Positions 54,711 through 62,581 of a stretch of DNA of 64,000 nt are shown piece by piece; position 1 is the stretch's first letter; each line of letters starts with the position of its first letter. The notes below the pieces were generated by a model. It was not told the DNA's origin. It ran no database searches and saw only the letters and a list, made by a program, of their open reading frames with translations. This DNA comes from Candidatus Finniella inopinata (GTDB taxonomy: Bacteria > Pseudomonadota > Alphaproteobacteria > Paracaedibacterales > CAIULA01): positions 110,738-174,737 of the forward strand of contig NZ_SCFB01000002.1 in NCBI RefSeq assembly GCF_004210305.1. The letters run 5' to 3'. The position numbers were made by a program, and so were the translations under genes.

Positions 54711-56096
54711 TTGGTATCAGACTCATCTGACCATACTTTTAATCCCAAAATCCTAAGGGAATACGACATACGCGGCACCGTTGGCCAGACGTTATCAACC
54801 AAAGATGCCTATTTATTAGGGCGGCGCTTTGGCCAAATGATGCGAAAGAACCGCCTTAAAACAGTCAGTGTGGGCCGCGATGGCCGCCTCAGTTCTCCCG
54901 ATTTAACAGCCGCTTTAATGGACGGCCTTATTGAAACCGGCGCACATATCTACGATGTTGGTATTGGCCCCACCCCCATGTTGTACTTTTCGGTCAAGCA
55001 CTTAAAAACAGATGCGGGTATTATGGTCACTGGATCACACAACCCGCCTGAAGATAACGGATTTAAGATGACTTTGGGTCATCGTCCGTTTTTTGGGCAA
55101 GACATTCAAAATTTGGCCGTTCATGAAGCTGATGAGGCATATACCGGTGGTCGTTGTGAAGCTGTGTCAATCGATACAGCTTACACAGAACGTCTCCTTC
55201 AAGATTATAAACCAGGCCGCCGATTAAAGGTGGCGTGGGATCCTGGCAACGGGGCGGCCGGTGAAATTGTTCAGTCCTTGATTGACAGCGGTCAGCTGGC
55301 CGTTGACTCGGTGGCGATTAACACAACCATTGATGGGACATTCCCAGCCCACCACCCAGACCCCACTGTGCCTGAAAATCTGGCTCAACTACAAAAAGTC
55401 GTCCACGATCACGGGTGTGATTTAGGCATTGCCTTTGATGGTGATGGGGATCGGATTGGGGTTATTGATGGCCAGGGCCGCATTTTGTGGGGCGATCAAC
55501 TGATGATTTTGTGGTCGCGCGATGTTTTATCACGCCACCCCGGGGCCACCATTATCGCCGATGTCAAAGCCAGCCAGGTTCTGTTCGATGATATTCAACA
55601 GCATAAAGGCCGGGCCATTATGGCCCGCACAGGCCATTCGCTTATTAAAACAAAGATTGCGGAAACCAAGGCCCTGCTGGCCGGAGAGATGAGCGGGCAT
55701 ATCTTTTTCAACGACGACTACTATGGCTATGACGATGCCATATACGCCGCGATCAGGCTTTTGAACATCTTGCACCACAGTGATAAAAAATTAACCCAGC
55801 TGTTTGATGAGTTGCCCAAATGCATTAATACGCCTGAAATTCGCATTGATTGTCCAGATGACAAAAAGTTCCACGTTGTGGCCTCTATTCAAGTGCAACT
55901 ACACCACGATGGTGTTTCGTTTGATGATGTGGATGGAGTTCGGGTGCAAACGAAAGAGGGATGGTGGCTTTTGCGAGCCTCTAATACTCAGGCTATTTTG
56001 GTGGCACGGGCTGAGTCGAAAACCCAAGAAGGACTAGAAACTTTGTTGGAACAGTTACAAAGTTATATGGAACCTTTTGGGTTAAAGTTGCCTTAA
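54711..56096 (+). CDS. Phosphomannomutase/phosphoglucomutase
   Basis: The cytosolic parent of two exported paralogues downstream. The 461-residue alpha-D-phosphohexomutase has FNPKILREYDIRGTVGQTL at residue 10, the phosphoserine loop GIMVTGSHNPPEDNGFKM, the metal loop AFDGDGDRIGVID, the sugar loop GEMSGHIFF and the phosphate-binding C-terminal domain IV (WWLLRASNTQAILVARAES). It makes mannose 1-phosphate or glucose 1-phosphate for surface polysaccharides. The start is TTG at 54711, 7 bases after AGGAG; no in-frame ATG precedes the homology. Confidence 0.94.
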   Translation: MVSDSSDHTFNPKILREYDIRGTVGQTLSTKDAYLLGRRFGQMMRKNRLKTVSVGRDGRLSSPDLTAALMDGLIETGAHIYDVGIGPTPMLYFSVKHLKTDAGIMVTGSHNPPEDNGFKMTLGHRPFFGQDIQNLAVHEADEAYTGGRCEAVSIDTAYTERLLQDYKPGRRLKVAWDPGNGAAGEIVQSLIDSGQLAVDSVAINTTIDGTFPAHHPDPTVPENLAQLQKVVHDHGCDLGIAFDGDGDRIGVIDGQGRILWGDQLMILWSRDVLSRHPGATIIADVKASQVLFDDIQQHKGRAIMARTGHSLIKTKIAETKALLAGEMSGHIFFNDDYYGYDDAIYAAIRLLNILHHSDKKLTQLFDELPKCINTPEIRIDCPDDKKFHVVASIQVQLHHDGVSFDDVDGVRVQTKEGWWLLRASNTQAILVARAESKTQEGLETLLEQLQSYMEPFGLKLP

Positions 56097-56113
56097 AAAT
56101 AACAAAAAGCACA

Positions 56114-56340
56114 TCAACCATTATTTTCTGCTCTGCGGCATTCACTGATGGACTTTCCGGTTCTCATCATCAAATCCGAAAGCATAGCGCTATAGGGTCT
56201 GATAATACTGGCGTACTCGTTTGTGGTCATGATCCAATAAAGCTTGTTATCCACACACTGTGAGGGGTTTCTTAAAACAAGAGTTTGGTCGCTTTCGACT
56301 TTTTGACCATCCTTGGGCAAATAAAGAAGAAGCCACCCTA
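56114..56340 (-). pseudogene. Possible frameshifted continuation of the IS-split exported protein
   Basis: A reverse-strand open stretch reading LLLYLPKDGQKVESDQTLVL, then NPSQCVDNKLYWIMTTNEYA and ending ISECRRAENNG (stop at 56114). It begins right where the upstream reading frame of the IS-interrupted gene stops (TAG, 56338-56340) after an A6 run. A one-base change in that run would join the two into a protein of about 195 residues. No start with an SD exists. It is either a separate remnant or the true C-terminal half. Confidence 0.4.
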
Positions 56341-56408
56341 TTTTTTAATGATTTCCTTATCAGTAATACCAGTCAGTAAACTTTTTAAAAAATTCCGTGT
56401 TGCATCTA

Positions 56409-57253
56409 GGGCGTGTCATCAATTAAGCCAAATAGCCGCAGCAACCAAATGTATGGCTCCCAGGAAGTTTCGAGCTGTTTTATCATATCGAGTGGCTATG
56501 GCTCTGTATTGTTTAAGTTTGTCGAAGAAGTTTTCGATGAGGTGCCGGGCCTTGTAGAGGTCTTTATCATACGAACAAGGGTTGATCCTATTCTTTTTTG
56601 GGGGAATGACCGCCTCACATCCTTTCTCTTCAAGTTTTTTTCTCATACGTTCGTCTGCGTCATAAGCCTTGTCAGCTAAGACGGCACCAGCTTGCGTAAG
56701 GTTATCTATTAAGGCATCGGCACCTTCTAAATCGTGATCTTGTCCGGCTGTTAAATAAAACCCTGTTGGATTTCCCAACGCATCACAGGTGGCATGAATT
56801 TTGGTGCTTAATCCTCCTTTGCTTCGTCCAATCGCTTGGTCAGCTGAGAATTCTTTTTTTTAGCACCAGCACTGTGCTGATGAGCACGCACTATACTTGA
56901 ATCAATCATAGCGTATTCATTGTCAGCATCTTGGCTTAATAGCTCAAAAATTTTCTTCCACACACCTGATTGGCTCCACCTCGAATGGCGTAGATGAATA
57001 ACTCTAAAATCCCCAAAACGTTCCGGTAAATCACGCCACGGAATTCCAGCTCGATATCGATATAGAACGGCTTCTATAAATAGGCGATTGTCTTTTGCTG
57101 TTGCACCAACATATCCTTCCCTTCCAGGTAGCATACCCTTAATGCGATCCCATTGATCATCCCGTAATGCGTAGCGTCTCACCGAAAAAAACCTCGTAAA
57201 ATTTTTCTCAATTAAAACAGAAATCTATGACTTATTCAATTGATGACACGCCC
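56409..57253 (-). mobile_element. IS5-family (IS427-type) insertion sequence, 845 bp
   Basis: Terminal inverted repeats GGGCGTGTCATCAATT (56409) and AATTGATGACACGCCC (ending 57253) bound the element. The target duplication is TA (56407-56408 and 57254-57255). It carries a two-frame transposase. Another copy in the same orientation starts at 63928. Size, TA target and frameshifted orfA-orfB fit the IS427 group of IS5. Confidence 0.93.
56419..57182 (-). CDS. IS5-family transposase, orfA-orfB by -1 frameshift
   Basis: OrfA (57182-56808) begins RRYALRDDQWDRIKGMLPG and carries PWRDLPERFGDFRVIHLRH and the first catalytic Asp in AMIDSSIVRAH. It reaches an A8 run coding A-K-K-K-N. A -1 slip there (A-AAA-AAG) continues as EFSADQAIGRSKGGLSTKIH into orfB, which holds the second Asp (AVLADKAYDAD) and Glu (RHLIENFFDKLKQYRAIATRYDK) of the DDE site and ends at 56419. 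All catalytic residues are present, so the element is probably active. Confidence 0.93.
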
Positions 57254-57547
57254 TAAGGAACCATTAATAAAACACTTCATCATTGTCTGTTGATCAGCAT
57301 CAAGATTACTGATAACTATGTTCGTTTCCAAGCTATAATCAGAGCAATTAATCTTGAAAGTTGCATTCCTTAAAATTTCATAAAACCGTGCTTTTTGTTT
57401 TGTAGCAAGATCCTGCGTACATACAGCTGTATATTTAAGCTTTTGTTTAATGCTCTCACTGGCTATTACCGAATTAAAACCTAACAGGTAAATTGCAAAG
57501 GAAATAAGGGCAATTGCTCTCTTTTTATATCTTATAAAATAACGCAT

Positions 57548-57869
57548 TTTTTAATCTCTACAAAAATTTTTATTGTCCAAAGAAGCACAGAAAAACGGCT
57601 CTAATATTAAAAAATATTATTTCCCAGTCAAAACCATTATAGAAAAATATAAATTAACAAAATGTTAAAAATTCTCAATTATTCACTATCGCGAAAGAAG
57701 TTCCGAAAAGAATTTTGCATTCACGTCCGTTGATTGGTTCTTTCTTCACAAGGGTCTAAAAATGAAAACTCTAATCTTCCTAAAAAACCTTCCGTTAAGA
57801 ATTTTTTAATGATTTAATAATTAAGTTATCTTAAATTTTAAATTAGCTTTATAAAAAAAGGACTCCGGA
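57548..57869. other. 322-bp AT-rich divergent region
   Basis: Lies between the IS-split gene (minus) and the exported phosphomannomutase gene (plus). No gene is recognised. A 15-codon frame starting ATGAAAACTC (57762) is too short to support. Many A/T runs are consistent with divergent promoters. GGACTCCGG precedes the ATG at 57870. Confidence 0.35.
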
Positions 57870-59363
57870 ATGAAAAGAATGAAGCGTCTTATTTTAATGG
57901 CCCTTATGTCAACCACTTTGTGTTCACCTATTTCTTATGCCTCTAGTTCCGGCTCTGAGGACTTGGCGTCGCCAGCATCCTCCTCCTCCGGCCACTCCTT
58001 TAACCCCAAAATTTTAAGGGAATACGACATAAGGGGAACCATGGGCCAAACATTATCAATCAAAGACGCCCTTTTATTGGGACAGCGATTTGGTCAAATG
58101 ATGCAAAAAAATGGCCTTAAAACTCTCAGCCTTGGATTTGATGGACGTTTAAGTTCACCCGAATTAACAGCGGCCTTGATAGACGGCCTGACCCAAACTG
58201 GCATCCAGGTTTATAATATTGGCCTTGGACCAACGCCTATGTTGTATTTCGCGATCAAACATTTGGAAACTAATGCAGGGATCATGGTCAATGGGTCACA
58301 CAACCCTGCCTTGGATAACGGGTTCAAAATGGCTTTAAAGAATCGTCCATTCTTTGCCAAAGATATTCAACTGTTAGCTAATGGTCCAAGTGAATCCAAG
58401 ACATATGGCGTTGGAATTTCTCAGGAAGTTTCAGTCAGCAAAATCTATATGGATCGTTTGTTGAAGGACTACAAACCAACGTCTCGTCGTTTAAAAGTGG
58501 CATGGGATCCAGGAAACGGGTCTGCGGGAGAAATTATTCAATCGTTGATTGATGGTAAAAAGCTAAACGTCGAATCCTTCCCAATTAACACCAAGATTGA
58601 CGGCAATTTTCCAAATCATCACCCAGACCCAACCGTGGCAGAAAATTTAAAACAACTGCAAGAAACCGTCCTTCAAAATAAATGTGATTTAGGTATCGTA
58701 TTTGACGGCGATGGAGACCGCATTGGTGTGGTCGATGGTCAGGGCCGTATTTTGTGGGGGGATCAACTGATGATTTTGTGGTCCCGCGACATTTTATCGC
58801 GAAACCCTGGAGCCACCATCGTTGCTGATGTCAAAGCCAGCCAAGTTCTATTCGACGATATTGAAAAAAACAAAGGCAAACCCGTTATGGCACGGACAGG
58901 CCATTCGTACATTAAAACAGAAATTGCAAAAACAGGGGCATTGCTAGCTGGGGAGATGAGCGGGCATATCTTTTTCAACGATATTTATTATGGCTATGAC
59001 GATGCCATTTATGCTGCCCTTCGTCTTTTAAACATTCTGCACCAAAGTGATAAAACGTTAAGTGAGATATTTGATGCACTTCCCAAGAGTATCAATACAC
59101 CAGAAATGCGTATTGATTGTCCTGATGACAGAAAGTTTAATATCGTTGCCGCCATCAAAAAGGCGCTTAAGGAAGCTGAAGTCGCCTTTAATGACATCGA
59201 CGGAGTTCGTGTTCAAACAAAAGATGGATGGTGGTTATTAAGAGCGTCCAACACCCAGGCTTTATTGGGTGTGCGGGCTGAGTCACAAACCGAAGAAGGA
59301 TTAAAAACTCTTTTGGGACAGCTGCAAAGTTATATGGAACCTTTTGGTTTAAAGTTGCCTTAA
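57870..59363 (+). CDS. Exported phosphomannomutase paralogue
   Basis: A 497-residue paralogue of the gene at 54711 with an added signal peptide (MKRMKRLILMALMSTTLCSP then ISYA, cleavage after residue 24) and a Ser-rich spacer (residues 25-42). From FNPKILREYDIRG (residue 44) to the end PFGLKLP the whole enzyme is present. The phosphoserine loop is MVNGSHNPALDNGFKM (Thr to Asn beside the Ser), the metal loop VFDGDGDRIGV and the sugar loop GEMSGHIFF are intact. It probably keeps activity. Duplication plus signal peptide capture is inferred. Such an enzyme outside the cytoplasm has no known role. Confidence 0.88.
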   Translation: MKRMKRLILMALMSTTLCSPISYASSSGSEDLASPASSSSGHSFNPKILREYDIRGTMGQTLSIKDALLLGQRFGQMMQKNGLKTLSLGFDGRLSSPELTAALIDGLTQTGIQVYNIGLGPTPMLYFAIKHLETNAGIMVNGSHNPALDNGFKMALKNRPFFAKDIQLLANGPSESKTYGVGISQEVSVSKIYMDRLLKDYKPTSRRLKVAWDPGNGSAGEIIQSLIDGKKLNVESFPINTKIDGNFPNHHPDPTVAENLKQLQETVLQNKCDLGIVFDGDGDRIGVVDGQGRILWGDQLMILWSRDILSRNPGATIVADVKASQVLFDDIEKNKGKPVMARTGHSYIKTEIAKTGALLAGEMSGHIFFNDIYYGYDDAIYAALRLLNILHQSDKTLSEIFDALPKSINTPEMRIDCPDDRKFNIVAAIKKALKEAEVAFNDIDGVRVQTKDGWWLLRASNTQALLGVRAESQTEEGLKTLLGQLQSYMEPFGLKLP

Positions 59364-59374
59364 AAGAAGACTGA

Positions 59375-59408
59375 GGTTAAGGGCCTTATTAAATACAAGC
59401 CCTTAACC
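59375..59408. terminator. 10-bp hairpin after exported phosphomannomutase gene
   Basis: GGTTAAGGGC (59375-59384) pairs with GCCCTTAACC (59399-59408), 14-base loop, followed by TTTCC. It begins 12 bases after the stop and could terminate the transcript. The hairpin also contains the stop codon of the aminotransferase fragment on the other strand. Confidence 0.65.
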
Positions 59409-59634
59409 TTTCCAAGGCTTCCGGCATATTTTTTCGTCCAAAACCGACATGAGAATGATTGGTTTGGTGGTCGTAAAGCGATGCGGGCATCAAAAGAACC
59501 CCGCTTTGTTTAACCAAACGATCGCAAAAATCGGCGACAACCTAAGTGCTTTGATAATTGACGAATCCAACGCATCCGCCCTGAGGTTTTACCCAAGAAA
59601 AAAGTTCGCTATATTCAAAAATCTCAACTCCGAA
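59389..59634 (-). pseudogene. Aminotransferase C-terminal fragment
   Basis: The reverse strand reads FGVEIFEYSELFSWVKPQGG, then CVGFVNYQST, a TAG, and VVADFCDRLVKQSGVLLMPA, SLYDHQTNHSHVGFGRKN, MPEALERLRACI, stop. This is the C-terminal third of a class I/II PLP aminotransferase; GFGRKNMPEAL is the typical end block. It lacks a start, the PLP lysine region and has one internal stop, so it is a remnant. It is not a piece of the intact aatA at 44.1 kb, whose end differs. Confidence 0.85.
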
Positions 59635-59720
59635 CCAGCCTTAAACTCTTTCATTAATATTTTTTCAATGATTCAATGGTAGAATCATATTCATTTTTTA
59701 TTAATTTTCGAGAGGGTGAA

Positions 59721-60104
59721 GTGAAAAAAACCAAGAATCTTAGGCTATTGACTATTATCTCAATGACTTTGTTTTTATCCGTTACTTACGCGTCTAGCTC
59801 CAGTATGTTCGATGCTATGCCCAAGAGTATCAACACCACCGAAATGCGCATCGTTTGCGCCGACGAAAGAAAATTTAATATTGTCGCTGCCATCCAGCAC
59901 GAGCTTTATGAGGATGATGTCGAATTTGACGACGTCGATGGGATCCATGTTCAAACAGAGGATGGCTGGTGGCTCTTGCGAGCCTCCAATACCGAGCCTT
60001 TATTAAGCGCGCGGGCTGAATCACAAACCGAAGTGGGGTTAAAAATCATTTTGGAACAAATGAAAAGCTATTTGGAACCTTTTGGAATAAAATTACCGTT
60101 GTAA
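59721..60104 (+). CDS. Exported phosphomannomutase domain IV alone
   Basis: A 127-residue protein: signal peptide (KKTKNLRLLTIISMTLFLSV then TYA, cleavage before SSSS) followed directly by the C-terminal domain of the phosphomannomutase family, from MFDAMPKSINTTEMR to PFGIKLPL. It retains WWLLRASNTEPLLSARAES, where the phosphate-binding loop has the canonical TEP rather than TQA of the other two. Without domains I-III it cannot be a mutase but could bind phosphosugars. The start is GTG at 59721 with GAGAGG five bases upstream. An in-frame ATG at 59676 would spoil the signal peptide. Confidence 0.8.
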   Translation: MKKTKNLRLLTIISMTLFLSVTYASSSSMFDAMPKSINTTEMRIVCADERKFNIVAAIQHELYEDDVEFDDVDGIHVQTEDGWWLLRASNTEPLLSARAESQTEVGLKIILEQMKSYLEPFGIKLPL

Positions 60105-60125
60105 CATTAAACAGGCACAGATTCA

Positions 60126-60154
60126 TTGACAATACATAGCAAAAAAGCTATATA
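60126..60154 (+). promoter_or_regulatory. Promoter with embedded palindrome before toxin-antitoxin genes
   Basis: TTGACA (60126-60131), a 17-base spacer and TATATA (60149-60154). ATAGC-AAAAAA-GCTAT (60136-60151) is an inverted repeat lying between -35 and -10, a good operator for the encoded XRE antitoxin. The -10 ends 6 bases before the ATG at 60161, so the mRNA may be leaderless. Confidence 0.7.
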
Positions 60155-60160
60155 TTGTGC

Positions 60161-60478
60161 ATGCGCTGGAAAATCGTTGTTCATCAAAAAGCTTTAGAAG
60201 AAATCGATAACCTACCGGTTGAAATGCGGGCAAAACTAGCACGTCTTCTTGAAATTATTCAAAGTGTGGGTCCTTTGGGTCTTTGCGAGCCATACGCGAA
60301 AAGCTTAGGCCAGAAATTATGGGAAATTCGCTTGAGAGGAAAGGATGGCATTGCGCGGGTAATTTATGTGGCTTTGTCTAATCAAACAGTAGGCATTTTG
60401 CATGCTTTTATCAAGAAGACCCAGAAGACACCAAAACAGGCCCTTGATTGTGCGAAAAAGAGATTAAAGGAGTTATGA
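60161..60478 (+). CDS. HigB/RelE-like toxin (phage Gp49-like)
   Basis: A 105-residue RelE-superfamily protein of the DUF891/Gp49-like branch. It has WKIVVHQKALEEIDNLPVEM, then PYAKSLGQKLWEIRLRGKDGIARVIYVAL and HAFIKKTQKTPKQALDCAKKRL, the family's basic catalytic region and C-terminal helix. Such toxins cut mRNA on the ribosome. An in-frame TTG at 60155 precedes the ATG at 60161. The gene order toxin-antitoxin (reverse of most TA pairs) is the HigBA order. Confidence 0.88.
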   Translation: MRWKIVVHQKALEEIDNLPVEMRAKLARLLEIIQSVGPLGLCEPYAKSLGQKLWEIRLRGKDGIARVIYVALSNQTVGILHAFIKKTQKTPKQALDCAKKRLKEL

Positions 60479-60480
60479 CA

Positions 60481-60762
60481 ATGGAAAAATGGCAAGATTT
60501 TGACGTCCTTAAAAAAAAATGGTTAGAAGACCAAAATTTCAAAGAAACTTATGATGCGCTGGAGCTTGACTACAAAGTTGTTTTGGAACTTATCAAGGCT
60601 CGCTCCAGAGCAGGCTTAACCCAAGAGGCATTAGCTAACAAAATGGGGACAACGCAATCGGTCATTGCGCGATTGGAGTCAGGGAAGACGCTACCCAGCC
60701 TTAAAACCCTTCACAAATATGCTGAAGCAACTGGGAGCCATGTTCAAGTTCACATAAGATAA
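60481..60762 (+). CDS. HigA-like XRE antitoxin
   Basis: A 93-residue antitoxin with a helix-turn-helix (SRAGLTQEALANKMGTTQSVIARLESGKTLPSLKTLHKYAEA simplified as TQEALANKMGTTQSVIARLE) at about residues 45-75. An ATG at 60475 overlaps the toxin stop (ATGA), but AAGGAG is 8 bases before the ATG at 60481, which is preferred. It should bind the toxin and repress the promoter upstream. Confidence 0.88.
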   Translation: MEKWQDFDVLKKKWLEDQNFKETYDALELDYKVVLELIKARSRAGLTQEALANKMGTTQSVIARLESGKTLPSLKTLHKYAEATGSHVQVHIR

Positions 60763-60789
60763 GGATGGTCCTCACCTAAAATCTCTTGG

Positions 60790-60866
60790 CCCTGCTGGGC
60801 AATTCAGGCCTGGCAGCAGCTTTTGGCCAAGGTGCGAACTTTGGCAATGTATCCTGCGCGCTCTTC
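60790..60866 (-). pseudogene. Displaced, decayed 3' tail of glyQ
   Basis: The reverse strand reads [20 protein letters not shown], a TGA in place of the Trp codon, then IAQQGQEILGE. It matches the end of intact glyQ (61507-61610) at roughly five of every six bases. It abuts the stop codon of the haem-protein gene at 60865. Like the fmt tail at 35.8 kb it lies beyond one inserted gene on the same strand as the core gene. Confidence 0.85.
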
Positions 60867-61443
60867 ATACCGGTGTGTTCTTGAATCTTAAAAGTTGTAA
60901 CCCAACCAAGGGCACAAAAAAACATAAAGCAAACACAAATTCGCCCATCAAAATCATATGAACGATAATGACACCTTCTGCTAAATAAACTGTTCTATGT
61001 AATTGTTTCCATTTAGGAAAGGTCAATTTTTTTACGGAACGATTATTACTGCTGATTGCCAACACAAGAAGTATTGGAAAAGCAACCCAGACACCAGGAA
61101 TAATTGCTGGGTGGAAAAAATACGGAACGGCCTTATAAAAAGAGCCACGCATAATCAGAAAACACACAAAGTGTATCAATGCACAAGAAAAGCTGGCGAC
61201 TCCTAACTGCCGACGATGGCGATTTAATTTCAGAACCCACACCCATTGAGGTTTCAGCTTTTTAATAGGATTTAAAGACAAGGTCAAGACAAGGAAAGAC
61301 ACTGCAAAATATGCGGAATAGGGCGTAAGCAATTCCCATTGGCTGCCGTTATACGTTAGCATCATCCCCATTACGACTGCCGGCAATTGCGTGAGAATCC
61401 ATATACGATTTTTAGGGATAAAGTTTCTAACAGCTTCCCTCAT
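60865..61443 (-). CDS. MsrQ/YedZ-like haem membrane protein
   Basis: A 192-residue inner-membrane protein of the ferric-reductase-like domain family with about five or six hydrophobic segments. Candidate haem-ligand histidines lie in LNRHRRQLGVASFSCALIHF and KQLHRTVYLAEGVIIVHMI. MsrQ passes electrons to the periplasmic methionine sulfoxide reductase MsrP, but no msrP is here, so the partner is unknown. ATG 61443 with AGAGGAA is preferred over the open-frame start at 61473. It is inserted between glyQ and a duplicated glyQ tail. Confidence 0.8.
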   Translation of the reverse strand: MREAVRNFIPKNRIWILTQLPAVVMGMMLTYNGSQWELLTPYSAYFAVSFLVLTLSLNPIKKLKPQWVWVLKLNRHRRQLGVASFSCALIHFVCFLIMRGSFYKAVPYFFHPAIIPGVWVAFPILLVLAISSNNRSVKKLTFPKWKQLHRTVYLAEGVIIVHMILMGEFVFALCFFVPLVGLQLLRFKNTPV

Positions 61444-61506
61444 TTTAAATTCCTCTTCTATATCAAAGCACAATATCCGCTCGGAATTTTATAAAAATAT
61501 CTGCAT

Positions 61507-62370
61507 TTAGTGTTCCTGCTGGGTGATCCAGGCTTGACAGCAAGTCTTTGCCAAGGTGCGAACTTTGGCGATGTATCCTGCGCGTTCGGTGACGCTGATC
61601 ACCCCGCGTGCATCCAGCAGGTTAAATACATGGTTGGCCTTGATGCATTGTTCATAGGCAGGCAGAATCAAATTTTTATCCACCAACGCCTGGCACTCTT
61701 GTTCGCAGTCTTGGAAATGGCGCAACAATACATCTGTGTTCGCGACCTCAAAGTTATAGGCTGAAAACTCGCGCTCGGCTTGTAAAAATACATCGCCATA
61801 GGTCAGTTTTCCAGGGCCTTCCAGCCCGTTCCAATTAATATCAAAATGATTATCAATCTTTTGAATAAACGTGGCAATTCGCTCCAACCCATAAGTGATT
61901 TCCACTGGCACGGGATTACATTCAAACCCGCCCACTTGCTGGAAATACGTAAATTGGGTGATTTCCATACCATCGCACCAAACCTCCCACCCTAAGCCAG
62001 CGGCACCAAGTGACGGGTTTTCCCAGTCATCTTCCACAAAACGAATGTCATGGTTGGTTAAGTCAAAACCAATGGCCTTTAAGCTGTTCAGATACAGCTG
62101 CTGCGGGTTTTCTGGGCAAGGCTTTAAAATCACCTGGAATTGGTAATAATGTTGGGTCCGGTTCGGATTCTCGCCATAACGTCCATCAGTCGGCCGGCGG
62201 CAGGGTTGCACAAAGGCCGCGTTCCAGGTCTTTGGCCCTAAAGCCCTTAGCGTTGTTGCCGGGTGAGTCGTCCCGGCCCCCATTTCACTGTCGTACGGTT
62301 GCAAAATAACGCACCCCTGATCAGCCCAATATTTTTGTAAATCGAGAATGATATTTTGAAAAGACTTCAC
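61507..62370 (-). CDS. glyQ: Glycyl-tRNA synthetase alpha subunit
   Basis: Catalytic subunit of the alpha2beta2 bacterial GlyRS. The sequence [67 protein letters not shown] and [12 protein letters not shown] are class II motifs of this family. GTG at 62370 gives the usual K-S-F-Q start; a TTG at 62385 is also in frame. 287 residues. glyS, which normally follows, is absent; the gene downstream is the MsrQ-like protein and a decayed glyQ tail. Confidence 0.95.
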   Translation of the reverse strand: MKSFQNIILDLQKYWADQGCVILQPYDSEMGAGTTHPATTLRALGPKTWNAAFVQPCRRPTDGRYGENPNRTQHYYQFQVILKPCPENPQQLYLNSLKAIGFDLTNHDIRFVEDDWENPSLGAAGLGWEVWCDGMEITQFTYFQQVGGFECNPVPVEITYGLERIATFIQKIDNHFDINWNGLEGPGKLTYGDVFLQAEREFSAYNFEVANTDVLLRHFQDCEQECQALVDKNLILPAYEQCIKANHVFNLLDARGVISVTERAGYIAKVRTLAKTCCQAWITQQEH

Positions 62371-62581
62371 TGATTTTTCGCCCAAAAATTCTTTTATAGC
62401 TAAAGGTACAAGATGGATCTTTCAATCGTCAACAAAACTAGATGAAACTGGATGAAAACCGTTCTTACGTACTTTTTGCTTATTCTCACCAACGACTAAA
62501 TAAGTTTATATACGAACACTCCTCCTTAATCGAAATGGAATTAATTATAATGTCATTAAATCTTTCTTTAATTACCTGCCT

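Larger units (their letters stand above)
56338..57547 (-). pseudogene. Exported-protein gene interrupted by an IS element
   Basis: The 5' part (57547 to 57254, 98 codons) begins MRYFIRYKKRAIALISFAIY and has a signal peptide ending near VIAS. It continues LKYTAVCTQDLATKQKARF to MMKCFINGSL. The 845-bp IS sits in codon 98. Removing the IS and one TA rejoins GSL in frame with DATRNFLKSLLTGITDKEI and a stop at 56338, giving 120 residues. The exact in-frame rejoining shows a recent insertion. The family is not recognised; the size and Cys pair suggest a small periplasmic or secreted factor. Confidence 0.85.

Noticed and set aside
57762-57809. 15-codon frame starting ATGAAAACTC
   Set aside because: Too short, no SD, no family; possibly a fragment of a signal peptide but unsupported.
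59449-59682. 77-codon plus-strand frame
   Set aside because: It is antisense to the aminotransferase remnant, which explains the sequence better. No SD or family match.
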